Assembly (NCBI GenBank): GCA_003567095.1
Contig: PXAQ01000209.1
Location: forward strand, 1 to 5,452
Direction of reading: 5' to 3'
Length of the DNA stretch: 5,452 nt
From: Phycisphaerae bacterium
Lineage (GTDB): Bacteria > Planctomycetota > Phycisphaerae > Sedimentisphaerales > Anaerohalosphaeraceae
Made by a program: the position numbers and the translations under genes. The notes beneath the pieces are model-generated. The model ran no database searches. It was not told where the DNA came from and was given only the letters and a program-made list of their open reading frames with translations. This document shows positions 1 to 4,388 of this stretch, piece after piece. Within the stretch, counting starts at the first letter, position 1. Each line of letters begins with the position of its first letter.

Positions 1-78
1 ATCCTTCAAGTCGTGAAGTTCTTGACGCATCAACCCTTCATCCGTTAAAGGTTCTTGCCATAATAGCATTTGCTTCAT
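1..78 (-). CDS. Unidentified protein, N-terminal fragment (leaves window)
   Basis: A minus-strand frame starts with ATG directly after the TAG stop of the exonuclease gene and stays open for 26 codons to the window edge (MKQMLLWQEPLTDEG...). The tight packing makes it the next gene of the leftward recombination operon, probably translated by coupling because only a weak AGG-type ribosome site (GGTAGG) precedes it. The visible part is polar and mildly acidic, with no signal peptide, membrane segment or recognisable motif. Its position suggests a helper of recombination or replication, but that is inference from context only. A second ATG three codons later is an alternative start. Confidence 0.6.
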   Translation of the reverse strand, partial: MKQMLLWQEPLTDEGLMRQELHDLKD

Positions 79-945
79 CTAACCTACCGCTTCGATTCTC
101 CACGATTCGATTGGTTTCTTTCTATATTGGTCCAAGTCCACCCCTTTTAATTGTGGAATCGCCTTGTAATCGACGTTTCCTTTTCTAAGGATTTTGGAAA
201 CCCTTACGCCGTGCCCTATGGCGCTTGCATCTCCTGCCATCTTTATAAGAAAGGCTCTATCTTGCTTCTCTTCTTCTTCCAGAGCTTTTAAAAGGGCTTG
301 ACGCCGTGCCCACCGCGTCGCCACCTCTTGCCACTCTGCATTCTCCATCTGCTGATAGTCTCTCTCTGTCAGCTCTGGAGCCGTTAGGGTCATCACCTTG
401 TCCCAGAAGTTGCCCTCCTCCTTGTACAAGGTGTTGATGTAGGCCTCATCGCGCTCGACTTCGATGAGAACCCCCTTACCATCCCTAAACGAAAAATAAT
501 GTAACCGATTAATGTTAATACTTGCAAGCTGATTATTTTTATCACATGCAAGCTGATGTTGTAATTGGGGGTAATATTTTTCTGGTACCTTACCCTTCAA
601 GGCGGTCTCATGGTCTTTAGCGCCAGGACATTTTATCTCCAAGGCAACCTCTCCATTGAAGTCTAATCCATCGAGTGTTGCCATCATGAAAGTCTTGGTT
701 TTATGGAAAACCATTTGGGGTGTCATGATATTTCCCGTATACCTTTCGTAGCATTGACGGGCTTGCTCTTCCATGTCACGTCCATAACGCATGGCGTTAT
801 TATCGGGCGTCCCTCCAGCCAGTCCGAGCTTCTCTTGCCACAGCCTATAGGGCGTCTTATTGAAGTGCGTTCCATTCATAATCACCGGCGCATCACTGGC
901 GCCGATATAATTCTTGCGAAGTTTAAGCCATTCTTCTCTTTCCAT
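79..945 (-). CDS. YqaJ-family (lambda-exonuclease-like) phage recombination exonuclease
   Basis: This 288-aa protein fits the YqaJ/lambda-exonuclease family of PD-(D/E)XK nucleases, which resect double-stranded DNA ends so that a partner protein can anneal the single strand. Visible family signatures, in order: RKNYIGASDAP near residues 10-20, TPYRLWQEKLG (31-41), MRYGRDMEEQAR with a conserved Glu near 59-60, LDG with Asp92, ALEIKCP with Glu103 and Lys105 (the catalytic core), and YPQLQHQL around 125-132. The C-terminal third is charged and partly helical (Glu-rich at 223-227). I chose the ATG at 945 because GGGAGG lies 5 nt upstream and the homologous part begins there; the frame is open for 36 more codons upstream, but that part is a basic shadow of recT. 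The start is one base from the recT stop. Together with RecT it forms an exonuclease/annealase pair like RecE/RecT or Exo/Beta. Confidence 0.93.
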   Translation of the reverse strand: MEREEWLKLRKNYIGASDAPVIMNGTHFNKTPYRLWQEKLGLAGGTPDNNAMRYGRDMEEQARQCYERYTGNIMTPQMVFHKTKTFMMATLDGLDFNGEVALEIKCPGAKDHETALKGKVPEKYYPQLQHQLACDKNNQLASININRLHYFSFRDGKGVLIEVERDEAYINTLYKEEGNFWDKVMTLTAPELTERDYQQMENAEWQEVATRWARRQALLKALEEEEKQDRAFLIKMAGDASAIGHGVRVSKILRKGNVDYKAIPQLKGVDLDQYRKKPIESWRIEAVG

Positions 946-946
946 A

Positions 947-1795
947 TTAGCCTCCCATAGACATTTGAAGTTGTTCGCCATATTGGTTCGGGTCAAACTC
1001 CACCGCCTCTTCAAGCTTGAACTTAGCCGCTTCTTCCTCTTCGACTTTTTCAATGCGGGCCATCATTTTAGGAAAAATCTCGGATGGAAGATGAGCAAGC
1101 TCCTCTGTATTTTTATTCTTCTTAAGCCACAAGAGTAACGACTCTTTAATCCCCAAGTGTTCCTCAAGCTTTGCTTCTAAAGTCTTTAACTCTTCGGGAT
1201 TTATCGTTTCATAATCAACACTCTTGTCTAACACTTCGGCTTTTGGCTCTTGATGAATTTCTGTCCAATCAGTCAGCGCGGGAGCCTGTGAAATCTCACC
1301 CTCCACATAGCATCCGCCTATTACATCCGGAAAGAGTTGCCTTGCAAGATTGGAAAGAGCTCGAGCAAAAAGCATGTTACGAGGAAATTTCTCCCAAGTG
1401 TTTCTGTAGATACCGGCTCTTTTCGCATCGTTAATCGAAAAGCGTTCTGTCCAGGTATCCCCATTGTCTCGGCGTTTGCCGTGCAAGATGCACATCGTGT
1501 CATCAGAGCGCTTATCCTTGGTGAAGGAGTGTCCCGCATTGCGAATTAAGGTGGCCATCATGTAAGCAGACATTTCGACTTTTCCATTGACGCAGTACAT
1601 CCCTCCGTTCAATGCCTCAAGAGGATTGAGCTTCATGGCCTTCGCTTTTTGCACAATGGCAAAGATTCCTTCCGCTCCCATCTTCTTGTAGTGAGGAGTT
1701 TGCATCAGAGCATGGCACATCTTTTGAGTATTTTGTAAATCTTCCATCACGGCTGATGGATTCCATTCCTGTTTTACTTGAATTTCTTGTTTCAT
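947..1795 (-). CDS. recT: RecT-family single-strand DNA annealing protein
   Basis: This 282-aa protein matches the RecT family, which binds single-stranded DNA and anneals complementary strands during phage recombination. The family core is clear: a GGMYCVNGKVEMSAYMMATLIRNAGH stretch near residues 64-89, the CILHGKRRDNGD segment (102-113), FSINDAKRAGI (119-129), then PRNMLFARALSNLARQLFPDVIGG (138-161) and an acidic YVEGEI (163-168). The C-terminal 100 residues are Glu/Lys-rich and poorly conserved, ending in an acidic tail of the kind that often contacts partners. Its length is close to known members (about 260-280 aa). I preferred ATG 1795, with GGAG 6 nt upstream. ATG 1807 overlaps the upstream stop as TAATG but lacks a ribosome site; it would add four residues. 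The gene lies directly before the YqaJ exonuclease, its expected partner. Confidence 0.93.
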   Translation of the reverse strand: MKQEIQVKQEWNPSAVMEDLQNTQKMCHALMQTPHYKKMGAEGIFAIVQKAKAMKLNPLEALNGGMYCVNGKVEMSAYMMATLIRNAGHSFTKDKRSDDTMCILHGKRRDNGDTWTERFSINDAKRAGIYRNTWEKFPRNMLFARALSNLARQLFPDVIGGCYVEGEISQAPALTDWTEIHQEPKAEVLDKSVDYETINPEELKTLEAKLEEHLGIKESLLLWLKKNKNTEELAHLPSEIFPKMMARIEKVEEEEAAKFKLEEAVEFDPNQYGEQLQMSMGG

Positions 1796-1806
1796 CTTTT
1801 TCTCCA

Positions 1807-2094
1807 TTATTTTGTCATCATTTCGGCATAAGCCCTTGTGTAGCCCACCCATGCTTTGAGCATGCGGTCAGTTCGATTCTCTTCAGGCGTTGGTTTTTTC
1901 ATGAGCAGGGGCTTTCCTTCCGGAATTTTCAACCCAAACACATGTAAAACTTCTTCCAAGTGAAACTCTAAATTTTCTATAGACCCCGTCTTGTAGACAT
2001 CTTCGATGATACCTTGAAGATGGTCCAAAGCGTGGTCATAATCCGCTTTATCTATCACAGATTCTTCAACTTCATATTCATCACAATAAAACAT
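1807..2094 (-). CDS. Unrecognised small acidic protein, first gene of the recombination operon
   Basis: I do not recognise this 95-aa protein. The N-terminal two thirds are strongly acidic (EYEVEESVIDKADYDHALD..., and EDVYKTGSIENLEFHLEEVLHVFGL) and look helical. The end is more basic and aromatic (KAWVGYTRAYAEMM). There is no signal peptide, membrane segment, cysteine pair or nuclease motif. The start is well supported: AAGGAG lies 6 nt before the ATG. The stop overlaps a possible recT start by one base (TAATG), so the gene is co-transcribed with recT and the exonuclease from the promoter near 2175-2204. First genes of leftward phage operons often encode host- or nuclease-modulating proteins (compare lambda Gam), but nothing in this sequence shows such a role. 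Confidence 0.8.
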   Translation of the reverse strand: MFYCDEYEVEESVIDKADYDHALDHLQGIIEDVYKTGSIENLEFHLEEVLHVFGLKIPEGKPLLMKKPTPEENRTDRMLKAWVGYTRAYAEMMTK

Positions 2095-2134
2095 TTGGAA
2101 CTCCTTGCGTGTATGTTCATCTTATACGCTTTCG

Positions 2135-2154
2135 TACAGAGTTTCCACTCTGTA
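2135..2154 (-). promoter_or_regulatory. Stem-loop in the 5' leader of the leftward operon
   Basis: A perfect 7-bp inverted repeat, TACAGAG / CTCTGTA with a 6-base loop, lies inside the leader of the leftward transcript about 40 nt before the first start codon. Flanking ACGC and GCGT can extend it with a bulge on one side. No U-run follows, so it is not an intrinsic terminator. It could stabilise the mRNA, bind a protein, or simply be a DNA operator, as it sits between two operator-like elements. Confidence 0.4.
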
Positions 2155-2174
2155 GCGTTCTTCGTATAGCAACT

Positions 2175-2204
2175 ATATTAGCGCAAACGCGCATTTCTTG
2201 TCAA
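2175..2204 (-). promoter_or_regulatory. Leftward sigma-70-type promoter of the recombination operon
   Basis: On the minus strand a perfect TTGACA (plus 2204-2199) is followed after 18 bases by TAATAT (plus 2180-2175, four of six matches to TATAAT). TATAGT lies just downstream as a second possible -10. The spacer contains the GC-rich element TGCGCGTTTGCGC, placed where a repressor would block polymerase. Transcription would start near 2168, giving a leader of about 73 nt before the gene starting at 2094. The promoter assignment is from motif matching only. Confidence 0.65.
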
Positions 2205-2225
2205 CTTCATCCATTTATTTATTTT
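2198..2225 (+). promoter_or_regulatory. Possible rightward promoter for the Cro-like gene
   Basis: On the plus strand TTGTCA (2198-2203, five of six to TTGACA) is followed after 16 bases by TATTTT (2220-2225, four of six). It shares its -35 bases with the leftward promoter because TTGTCAA is nearly self-complementary, so the two promoters would compete. The -10 match is weak and nearby T/A runs offer other choices. Some rightward promoter is needed here, since the gene at 2279 has an excellent ribosome site. Confidence 0.35.
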
Positions 2226-2278
2226 CCCTACCGAAAAAAAAGTTCAATGGTGTACGCTGCGAAGTAAAGGAGTGAGAC

Positions 2279-2479
2279 ATGGAACTAGATTATTATCTTT
2301 TTAAACACAAGATTTCCCAACGAGACTTTGCCGTCAAAGCCAAGGTTGACCCTAGGCGCCTATGCTTATATGTTCATAAAAAAGCCAACCCAAGTTTGTT
2401 AACCGCAGTAAGAATTTCTAAAGCTACAGACGGGAAAGTTACTCCAGAAGAATTAATTAGATTGGAAGACCGTTTATGA
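2279..2479 (+). CDS. Small Cro/XRE-like helix-turn-helix DNA-binding protein
   Basis: This 66-aa protein is the size of phage Cro proteins and reads as a lone helix-turn-helix domain. The segment ISQRDFAVKAKVDPRRLCLYVHKKANPS (about residues 12-39) has the spacing of a Cro/XRE motif: Gln14 opens the first helix, a turn lies near KVDP, and the recognition helix contains RRLCLYV. The end, ATDGKVTPEELIRL, resembles the 'sGG.VTP.dL' tail of many small phage Cro/YdaS-like repressors. The start has AAGGAG with a 6-nt spacer. The gene is first on the rightward strand, facing the leftward operon across a region of repeated operator-like elements, so it most likely regulates these two promoters. It could instead be a CII-like activator; the sequence does not decide. 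Confidence 0.8.
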   Translation: MELDYYLFKHKISQRDFAVKAKVDPRRLCLYVHKKANPSLLTAVRISKATDGKVTPEELIRLEDRL

Positions 2480-2552
2480 GGTCTTTATATTTTAAATTTT
2501 ATTGGCGTGTTAATGAAGAAAATTATATAATTGGACATAGATTTCGGAAGGC

Positions 2553-2592
2553 AAAAAAAAATTCCCTTCCGAGGTACCAGCCCAGAAGGGAA
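2553..2592 (-). terminator. Leftward intrinsic terminator
   Basis: On the minus strand a perfect 8-bp stem, TTCCCTTC / GAAGGGAA, encloses a 15-base loop that itself contains GGTACC, and is followed at once by nine T residues (plus 2561-2553). This is a textbook rho-independent terminator for leftward transcription. No protein gene on the minus strand lies immediately upstream, so it most likely ends a small RNA. An overlapping stem (CGGAAGG 2545-2551 with CCTTCCG 2565-2571) competes for part of the same sequence. Confidence 0.75.
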
Positions 2593-2614
2593 ACTACACG
2601 CAAGGTCCTTGAAA
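2553..2614 (-). ncRNA. Candidate short leftward RNA, in an OOP-like position
   Basis: A transcript of about 60 nt is proposed from a start near 2614 to the U-run of the terminator at 2553. It would contain part of an imperfect GGTTCC/AAGGACC stem and the terminator hairpin. The support is the good terminator, a plausible promoter immediately upstream and the absence of any coding frame that needs either. In lambda, OOP RNA is a short antisense transcript between cII and the replication gene O, with its own terminator; this one has the same place and direction. Unlike OOP it would not overlap the upstream gene, which ends at 2479. The exact 5' end is inferred. Confidence 0.4.
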
Positions 2615-2620
2615 GGAACC

Positions 2621-2649
2621 CTTATAGATACGTGGGAACCCACGTACAA
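2621..2649 (-). promoter_or_regulatory. Possible promoter and operator of the candidate leftward RNA
   Basis: On the minus strand TTGTAC (plus 2649-2644) and TATAAG (plus 2626-2621, five of six to TATAAT) are separated by exactly 17 bases. The perfect dyad TACGTGGGAACCCACGTA (2629-2646) fills the spacer and overlaps the -35, as a repressor site would. Read on the plus strand, the same dyad is followed four bases later by TTTTT (2651-2655), so a rightward terminator is an alternative reading. Confidence 0.4.
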
Positions 2650-2710
2650 CTTTTTACTGAGTAGAGTTGATTACCGTCTTCTTACTCATTAGCGAAATTA
2701 ACAGCTTGAG

Positions 2711-2745
2711 GCCGTTTTGCTTCAAAAACCTAAAACAGGCTTTTT
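2711..2745 (+). terminator. Probable rightward intrinsic terminator after the Cro-like gene
   Basis: GCCGTTTT (2711-2718) pairs with AAAACAGGC (2732-2740) with a single bulged A, giving an 8-bp stem with three G-C pairs at its base, followed directly by TTTTT (2741-2745). A shorter nested stem, TTTTG/CAAAA, is also possible. It is placed to end or attenuate the rightward transcript before the replication operon, as tR1 does in lambda. Strength is uncertain because the upper stem is all A-T. Confidence 0.5.
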
Positions 2746-2816
2746 ACATTTGAGATTCTACCATATCTTAAGTTTTCCTCCACACTTTTTTTGTGAGGGT
2801 CCCGAATGACCCGAAC

Positions 2817-2835
2817 ATGTAAGAAAATCTTACAT
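2817..2835. repeat. Perfect 8-bp inverted repeat
   Basis: ATGTAAGA and TCTTACAT are separated by AAA, making a 19-bp perfect dyad. The arms are AT-rich and TTTTCC follows. It could be an operator for a dimeric regulator or a weak terminator. Nothing decides between these. Confidence 0.45.
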
Positions 2836-2890
2836 TTTCCTAAGTGTGTGATAAACCAAACATTTAACAATAAATCTCGAGTATTCAGAC

Positions 2891-2927
2891 AAAAAAAATG
2901 GCAGATAGAGACTCGCTCTATCCACCA
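2891..2927 (-). terminator. Hairpin with U-run on the minus strand (terminator or operator)
   Basis: GATAGAG (2904-2910) and CTCTATC (2916-2922) form a perfect 7-bp dyad around ACTCG. TGG and CCA at 2899-2901 and 2925-2927 extend it past a 2-base mismatch. On the minus strand the stem is followed by eight T residues (plus 2898-2891), the form of an intrinsic terminator that would stop antisense transcription coming out of the replication genes. Read on the plus strand, the right half contains CGCTCTAT, which resembles the boxA element (CGCTCTTA) of lambda nut sites. Confidence 0.4.
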
Positions 2928-2931
2928 TAAT

Positions 2932-2959
2932 CTTTTGATTGGATGCTCCCAAACAAAAG
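2932..2959. repeat. 28-bp near-perfect dyad upstream of the initiator gene
   Basis: CTTTTG (2932-2937) pairs with CAAAAG (2954-2959), and inside it TTGG (2939-2942) pairs with CCAA (2949-2952), with one A-A mismatch between the two stems and a 6-base loop. As RNA the 3' arm includes part of the ribosome site (AAGGA, 2957-2961) of the small frame starting at 2968. The inner TTGGA...CCAA resembles the core of the iterons inside the initiator gene, so it may be an autoregulatory site. Confidence 0.5.
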
Positions 2960-2967
2960 GAAAGATT

Positions 2968-3033
2968 ATGTCTCCTATTATAATGAATTCATCATTAATC
3001 CGTCACTCAAAAAGTGAAGGAGGTCAAAAATGA
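2968..3033 (+). CDS. Possible 21-aa leader peptide overlapping the initiator start
   Basis: This short frame starts with ATG 6 nt after AAGGA and ends at a TGA that overlaps the initiator start as ATGA. The peptide (MSPIIMNSSLIRHSKSEGGQK) has no recognisable motif. The ribosome site and the overlap are what one expects of a leader that couples translation to the next gene. Against it, a perfect TATAAT (2979-2984) lies inside the frame and, if that is a promoter -10, transcripts would start downstream of the ATG. The same frame stays open back to an ATG at 2806, but that longer version has no ribosome site and crosses several dyads. Confidence 0.3.
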   Translation: MSPIIMNSSLIRHSKSEGGQK

Positions 3034-3836
3034 ATAATCCTTCTCCTCGATTTACAGGTATTTTTATTCCAGTCGAAGTTCTAGAAATGGAAAATCTCAC
3101 TCTATTTGAAATGATGCTTCTCTCTTGGATTGATGCTCTTTACTGTACGAAACATGGAGGATGTTTTGCCTCCAACCAATACTTAGGTAGCAAAATAGGT
3201 AACGCTAAGGAAAATACGGTTGCCAAAGCTTTGACTCACCTTCGCAACCTAGGATTAATTGAAAACGTTTCCTTTGATGGACGGACTCGAGTTATTCGAG
3301 CCTTAATTAGTAGGCATGTTGAAAAATCTCAATCCAAGTCTGGGTTGGACAAAAATCCAATAGGGGTTGGACAAAAATCCAATGCTGAGTGTGATAAAAA
3401 TCCATCCTCTCCATATATAGAGAATAAAGAAGATAATAAAGATAAGAATATTGCTCAGACCGCTACGCAGCTTCGCCAAAACACCCCCGATATTTCCTTT
3501 TCTTTTGATAAAAAAAAATTTGAACACGTCAAAGACGACGACTTAAAGTCCTGGAAGGAGCTTTATCCCGACATTGACATCGTAAGGGAACTTAGGCGTA
3601 TGGTGGAATGGTGCCTATCGAATCCCTCTAAAGCTAAGAGCAAGAAGAAATGGCGCAAGTTCATTACTACATGGCTTCAAAACGAATATGAGAAAGCTAC
3701 GAATAAGGCGGCTATACGCTCTCAAAGACAGATGAATATCATCGATGACCATAAGGTAAATGAAAAGTATTGGGGAGGAAAGCCGGCAGCTGGAGCGGGT
3801 AAACGCAAAGTCCTCGATTGCACGGAGGACGTATGA
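3030..3836 (+). CDS. Phage replication initiator, winged-helix N-terminus (lambda-O-like role)
   Basis: This 268-aa protein has the layout of phage replication-initiation proteins. Residues about 20-95 form a winged-helix domain (FASNQYLGSKIGNAKENTVAKALTHLRNLGLIE at 46-78, then a wing with RTRVIRALI). Residues about 99-160 are a Lys/Asn/Asp-rich unstructured linker. Residues about 168-222 are a helical C-terminal domain of the type found in phage replisome organisers (WKELYPDID...RMVEWCLSNP...WRKFITTWLQ), followed by a basic tail. The start is strong: AAGGAGGT lies 5 nt before the ATG. The next gene encodes an AAA+ helicase loader and overlaps its stop, the normal O/P or DnaD/DnaC-like pair. 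The linker-coding DNA holds three repeats and an AT-rich tract, a likely origin. It should bind those repeats and recruit the loader; binding is inferred. Confidence 0.85.
   Translation: MNNPSPRFTGIFIPVEVLEMENLTLFEMMLLSWIDALYCTKHGGCFASNQYLGSKIGNAKENTVAKALTHLRNLGLIENVSFDGRTRVIRALISRHVEKSQSKSGLDKNPIGVGQKSNAECDKNPSSPYIENKEDNKDKNIAQTATQLRQNTPDISFSFDKKKFEHVKDDDLKSWKELYPDIDIVRELRRMVEWCLSNPSKAKSKKKWRKFITTWLQNEYEKATNKAAIRSQRQMNIIDDHKVNEKYWGGKPAAGAGKRKVLDCTEDV
3342..3405. repeat. Three iteron-like repeats inside the initiator gene
   Basis: The 20-base sequence GGGTTGGACAAAAATCCAAT occurs exactly at 3342-3361 and again at 3364-3383. A degenerate third copy (GTGATAAAAATCC-AT) lies at about 3391-3405. 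Each full copy is itself a dyad, TTGGA-n6-TCCAA. Spacing is 22 then 23 bases, about two helical turns, so all copies face the same side of the DNA. The 22-base step shifts the reading frame, so copies one and two encode different residues (GLDKNP versus VGQKSN): the DNA, not the protein, is conserved. A much weaker resemblance lies just upstream (about 3318-3335). Confidence 0.75.
3342..3450. other. Candidate replication origin (iterons plus AT-rich element)
   Basis: The repeats at 3342-3405 are followed by a tract at 3413-3450 in which 32 of 38 bases are A or T, with purines concentrated on the plus strand. Iterons next to an easily melted purine-rich tract inside the initiator gene are the arrangement of the lambda and lambdoid origins inside gene O. 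The initiator encoded here would bind the repeats and open the AT-rich tract for the helicase brought by the next gene's product. Confidence 0.65.
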
Positions 3837-4384
3837 TGTGGGAAGAAGCCATTCACTACTTTCAAATCCCCCGAGCTTTTCATGATGTTTCTATGAAAGC
3901 CGTTAAAGAAAAAAATGAAAGAATTGGAAATTTTCTTTGTGAATGGCTAAGAAGCGGATGGCAATCGTCGCTTTTTTTAAGTGGGTCCTGTGGAAGCGGA
4001 AAGACTTACACTTCCTTTGCTTTGTTAAGAGCATTTTGCGAGTGTGTGCCCGGTTTATGGGTAATTTATATTCGCAGTCATGAATTAGATGCGGAGCTTC
4101 TACAGGCAATTGAAGAGCGCCAGGAAGGAACCGCCTTATCCAAATACAGACAAGTGCCTTTGCTTTTTATAGATGACCTGGGAACCCAAAGACTGAATGA
4201 AAGAATTGTGAGACAATATTATAATTTTATTGACCATAGAATGAATGACTTAATGCCAACCGTCTTCACTTCTAATATCCCCATGGAAAGTTTGGAAGAT
4301 AAACTAGGCGAGAGGATTGCCTCTCGAATTTTTCTTGCCACCGAAATTAAATTCCCAAAAAGAGACTTAAGAAAAGGAGAATAA
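3836..4384 (+). CDS. DnaC-like AAA+ helicase loader
   Basis: This 182-aa protein is a compact AAA+ ATPase of the DnaC/IstB type, which loads the replicative helicase onto DNA opened by the initiator. Walker A is GSCGSGKT (residues 50-57), Walker B is LLFIDDLG (109-116), sensor 1 is TVFTSN (142-147), and LGERIASRI (157-165) is the conserved arginine box. It is shorter than E. coli DnaC (245 aa); the N-terminal helicase-binding part is only about 40 residues. I chose ATG 3836 because GGAGG lies 7 nt upstream; ATG 3833 is one codon earlier and only 4 nt from it. The initiator's TGA overlaps this start (ATGATG), so translation is coupled. IstB transposition helpers share the fold, but no transposase is present and the neighbour is an initiator. 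Confidence 0.9.
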   Translation: MWEEAIHYFQIPRAFHDVSMKAVKEKNERIGNFLCEWLRSGWQSSLFLSGSCGSGKTYTSFALLRAFCECVPGLWVIYIRSHELDAELLQAIEERQEGTALSKYRQVPLLFIDDLGTQRLNERIVRQYYNFIDHRMNDLMPTVFTSNIPMESLEDKLGERIASRIFLATEIKFPKRDLRKGE

Positions 4385-4388
4385 GGAC

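Larger units (their letters stand above)
2125..2266. promoter_or_regulatory. Repeated operator-like elements in the divergent control region
   Basis: Four related elements lie between the divergent genes. They are TACGCTTTCGTA (2125-2136, a perfect TACG-n4-CGTA dyad), TAGCGTTCTTCGTA (2153-2166), TAGCGCAAACGCGC (2179-2192, inside the leftward promoter spacer) and TACGCTGCGAAGTA (2253-2266, just before the ribosome site at 2279). Only the first is a perfect dyad; the others keep a (TA)nCG-spacer-CG pattern. Their spread over both promoters suggests operators for the Cro-like product or an unseen repressor. Binding is inferred. Confidence 0.4.
2480..2967. other. Non-coding region rich in inverted repeats
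   Basis: No convincing gene is seen in this stretch of almost 500 bases. It instead carries a chain of inverted repeats: 2545-2551 with 2565-2571, 2562-2569 with 2585-2592, an imperfect GGTCCTT/AAGGAACC pair at 2604-2620, TACGTGGG/CCCACGTA at 2629-2646, 2711-2740, CCTcCAC/GTGAGG at 2777-2798, GGGTC/GACCC at 2797-2812, 2817-2835, 2899-2927 and 2932-2959. Open frames through it lack ribosome sites or run through these hairpins. It lies between the Cro-like gene and the replication initiator, where lambda keeps cII, OOP RNA and termination/antitermination signals. Confidence 0.6.

Noticed and set aside
703..1138. Rightward frames opposite the exonuclease and recT genes
   Set aside because: These are antisense shadows of two strongly supported genes and have no independent support.
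2476..2664. A 62-aa frame beginning at the ATGA overlap with the Cro-like gene stop, with GGAAG upstream
   Set aside because: The start looks coupled, but the product is very basic and of odd composition, and more than half the frame runs through the terminator and other dyads. Kept out, though a real small protein cannot be excluded.
2904..2927. A tRNA-like end: a 7-bp stem whose 3' side is followed by CACCA
   Set aside because: Only five bases lie between the arms, so there is no D, anticodon or T arm. It is a simple hairpin.
2806..3033. A 75-aa rightward frame before the initiator
   Set aside because: No ribosome site precedes the ATG, it crosses three inverted repeats, and the composition is not protein-like. 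Only its last 21 codons have a credible start.
3342..3405. A CRISPR array
   Set aside because: Only three short copies with 2-3 base gaps are present, with no spacers and no cas genes. They fit iterons.
3836..4384. IstB, the ATPase of IS21 elements
   Set aside because: The fold is shared, but no IstA transposase or terminal inverted repeats are seen and the partner gene is a replication initiator.
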